Source: Caldifarciminota bacterium (GTDB taxonomy: Bacteria > Hydrothermota > Tepidihabitantia > Tepidihabitantales > Tepidihabitantaceae). From it: 6,600 nucleotides of DNA. Position 1 is the stretch's first letter, and every line of letters begins with the position of its first letter. The DNA lies in NCBI GenBank assembly GCA_903908785.1, contig CAIVTL010000321.1, forward strand, positions 1 through 6,600. Reading direction: 5' to 3'. A model generated the notes under the pieces. It was not told where the DNA came from. It ran no database searches and worked only from the letters and a program-made list of their open reading frames with translations. Shown here piece by piece: positions 4,672 through 6,600 of this stretch. The position numbers and the translations under genes were made by a program.

Positions 4672-6600
4672 ATGACGCCGCGCTGGTTGAGCGTCGTTCT
4701 GCTGCTCGCAACGACAGTAGCCCTTAGCAGCGGGCTGTCGTTCCAGGAGCACGCGGTCGTGCAGGAGTCGCTGTCCCGCGTGCATCCGAGGATGCGGGCA
4801 TCGTGGCTCAAGGAGCGCGGGCTGGACGATTCGTACTACACGACGTTCAGGAAGCCCGACAGTCAGGGCCTAGTCGAGGTCGGCCGTTGGTCATACGGCC
4901 CTTCGTACGATGTTGACGGCAGGGTCACGCCGACGGAGACGTTGGTGGCCTTGGCGCGCGGCTCTGGCGTCAGCCTGCTCAGGTTCTCAAGGCAAGACTC
5001 GCTCTCAATCAGACTTCTTTCCGACATCAATGCCGAAGGGCTGATGTGCCGCGTGAATCTGGCCGACACGCTGCTCTATGTCGGCTCGCGGGCCGGGCTT
5101 GAGGTCTACAACATTGCCGACGAGCAGACGCCGGTCCGGCTCTCGTGGATTCAGACCGCACTCAACGACTTCGACGTGCAGGATTCCTTGGCCTTTGTCA
5201 TCGGCGCGGACGACAGCTTCAAGGTCTACAACGTGTCCGACCCGGCAAACCCGGTCTTCCGTGGTGCCTGCCGGGACTCGGGCTATTGCGTCTCAGTCTC
5301 GGACACCCTTGCACTGGTGGCCGAGCGCTGGGGGCTGCACGTTCTGGGCGTGGGGAATCCAGCAAGTCCGCACCGCCTGAACTCTTGGGGCAGTGCCATT
5401 GACGCGGTGACGGCCCGAGCGAATCTGGCCTACGTCACGACGTTCAACCCGAACCAGCCTGGTGAAATAGCGCTGACGATACTGGACGTGTCCGCCCCGC
5501 AGAACATCGTGCAAATCGGGCATCTGAATGGGCCTGGTGGGCCTGAGGTGTACGTGATTGACACGCTGGCCTTCTGCTCCGGCGATGCGGTCAGCGACAC
5601 GATGAAGATAGTGTCAGTGGCTAACTCGGCTCAGCCGAGGCTCATCGGCACTGGGCGGACCAGAGGCTGGGACGAAGGGATATGGGCCAGCGGGTCGAAC
5701 CAGGCAGCCTTCGTGGCAGACAACTACGAGGGGCTGTACGTGTTTGACATCGAGAGTCCGGCGAACCCGGTTCTCGACACAGTGCTGCCTGGAGTTGACC
5801 TGAGCTACGACGTCTACATTGACAACGGCAGGGCATACATCGCCACAGACAAGTCGGGACTCAAGATACTCGACGTCAGCGACCCGACGAGACCCTTCAC
5901 ACTGGGCAGCTACGACACGGCAGGACAGGCGCCGCTCATGCGGTCCGCAGCCGCCAAGGATTCCTTCGCCTTCGCAGGCTGGGGCAGGCCAGCGCTCCTC
6001 ACTCTGAGCGTCAGCGACCCGACGCGTCCTGTCGTGGTTGGGGGCTGTGATAGCGTGACAAACCCGCCCAAGGACATGGTACTGCGCGACTCATTCGTCT
6101 ACGTTGCCGAGCAGAGCTTCTTCCAGGTTGTCAACGTCGCCCGGCCGCGTGAGCCGGTGCTGGTGGGGAGCTGCGTGCTGCCGTACGATTCATACGACAT
6201 GGACTTGCAGGACACGTTCGCGTATGTCGCCAACCTGCTGTCACTCCAGATAGTCAACGTAGCTCGACCCGACAGTCCTCGTGTTATCGGGACGTGGTCG
6301 GGAAATGTCGATGGCGTGGATGCCGCTGACACCATTGCCTACGTGACCGGTAACAACTACTCGGTATATGCGCTGAACATAGCCAACCCGTCGTCACCGT
6401 ACGTGCTTGACTCGGCTTACTTCGGTCAAATAGGTACCGATGTCGTGGTGGCCGGGTCGTTCGCATACGTCAGTGAGGACGTGGTTCACATCGTTGATGT
6501 GGCCGACCCGCGCAACTTGCGGTTGGTGGGCACGGCCAGCGTCCCATACTGGACCAGGCGACTGTACTACTCCGCACCATATTTGTATGCCTGCTGCGCG
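4672..6600 (+). CDS. Exported LVIVD-repeat beta-propeller protein (runs off right edge)
   Basis: ATG 4672 opens a frame of 643 codons that reaches the window end with no stop. Signal peptide 1-23 (SVVLLLATTVALSSG core), then a charged segment (SLSRVHPRMRASWLKERGLD) shared with the mini-ORF upstream. From residue ~143 there are twelve repeats spaced 39-46 residues. Each ends in a strand plus turn of LVIVD type, such as LEVYNIADEQTP (143), FKVYNVSDPANP (183), LTILDVSAPQ (268), LYVFDIESPANP (355), LKILDVSDPTRP (397), FQVVNVARPREP (484), LQIVNVARPDSP (525) and VHIVDVADPRN (605), preceded by a D-(T/S)-(L/F)-A-(Y/F)-V strand. LVIVD repeats are known from secreted or surface bacterial propellers of unclear function. 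Twelve or more would make at least one, probably two, propellers, and by analogy with the neighbours a sorting domain may follow beyond the edge. No catalytic motif is seen. Its promoter (4638-4665) predicts a leaderless transcript. Confidence 0.88.
   Translation, partial: MTPRWLSVVLLLATTVALSSGLSFQEHAVVQESLSRVHPRMRASWLKERGLDDSYYTTFRKPDSQGLVEVGRWSYGPSYDVDGRVTPTETLVALARGSGVSLLRFSRQDSLSIRLLSDINAEGLMCRVNLADTLLYVGSRAGLEVYNIADEQTPVRLSWIQTALNDFDVQDSLAFVIGADDSFKVYNVSDPANPVFRGACRDSGYCVSVSDTLALVAERWGLHVLGVGNPASPHRLNSWGSAIDAVTARANLAYVTTFNPNQPGEIALTILDVSAPQNIVQIGHLNGPGGPEVYVIDTLAFCSGDAVSDTMKIVSVANSAQPRLIGTGRTRGWDEGIWASGSNQAAFVADNYEGLYVFDIESPANPVLDTVLPGVDLSYDVYIDNGRAYIATDKSGLKILDVSDPTRPFTLGSYDTAGQAPLMRSAAAKDSFAFAGWGRPALLTLSVSDPTRPVVVGGCDSVTNPPKDMVLRDSFVYVAEQSFFQVVNVARPREPVLVGSCVLPYDSYDMDLQDTFAYVANLLSLQIVNVARPDSPRVIGTWSGNVDGVDAADTIAYVTGNNYSVYALNIANPSSPYVLDSAYFGQIGTDVVVAGSFAYVSEDVVHIVDVADPRNLRLVGTASVPYWTRRLYYSAPYLYACCA

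Noticed and set aside
4325..4785. Two minus-strand open frames of about 127 codons opposite the mini-ORF and the LVIVD start
   Set aside because: They overlap a well-supported signal peptide and two promoters on the plus strand and have R/P/S-rich, domainless translations with no ribosome site.
5293..6466. Minus-strand open frames inside the LVIVD gene
   Set aside because: They are short, domainless shadows of an uninterrupted 643-codon plus-strand gene with regular repeats.

Overview
The window (about 60% GC by eye) comes from an uncultured-type Gram-negative bacterium rich in secreted beta-propeller proteins. Kelch, CARDB-like and LVIVD repeats, together with a VSPNPC...DVSGRLV...LPAGIY...RKLVV tail typical of type IX secretion sorting domains, point to the FCB / candidate-phylum WOR-3 (Stahlbacteria)-like world. 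That placement is inference from protein style, not from a marker gene. No RNA gene, transposase, CRISPR array or enzyme gene is visible.

Layout. The left two thirds (1-4376) are read on the minus strand and hold two neighbouring genes for large exported proteins. The upstream one (4352 or 4376 to 2247) is intact: signal peptide, an FWDDL-type beta domain, a CARDB-like domain, a propeller, and a sorting domain. The downstream one (about 2135 to beyond position 1) has a signal peptide, a kelch propeller, a CARDB-like domain, the same FWDDL-type domain, and the same sorting domain, cut by the window edge. Its reading frame is broken inside kelch blade 5 by a block of 7-bp tandem repeats. The right third (4495-6600) is read on the plus strand. 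It has a 48-codon signal-peptide mini-ORF that mirrors the first 40 residues of the next gene without a gap, then a long LVIVD-repeat secreted protein that runs off the right edge. The short divergent intergenic region (4377-4494) carries promoter candidates in both directions.

The most unusual feature is a set of ten short tandem-repeat tracts, all with period 7 bp and most about 5 units (35 bp) long, but with many different unit sequences. All lie in the minus-strand module (1-4288), and I saw none in the LVIVD gene. They sit at domain boundaries, in loops and in the intergenic gap. Two occupy equivalent positions in the two paralogous tails, one block coincides with the frameshift in the kelch gene, and two form the arms of an intergenic hairpin. 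Because 7 is not a multiple of 3, a change of one unit inside a gene shifts the frame.

The second notable feature is a pair of near-consensus promoters with identical geometry (-35, 16 bp, -10, 6 bp, ATG) before the mini-ORF and the LVIVD gene. Both predict mRNAs that start on the A of the start codon (leaderless). The minus-strand gene instead seems to have a short leader with a GGAGGG ribosome site. All the proteins look like exported or surface-displayed propellers. No catalytic function can be assigned.
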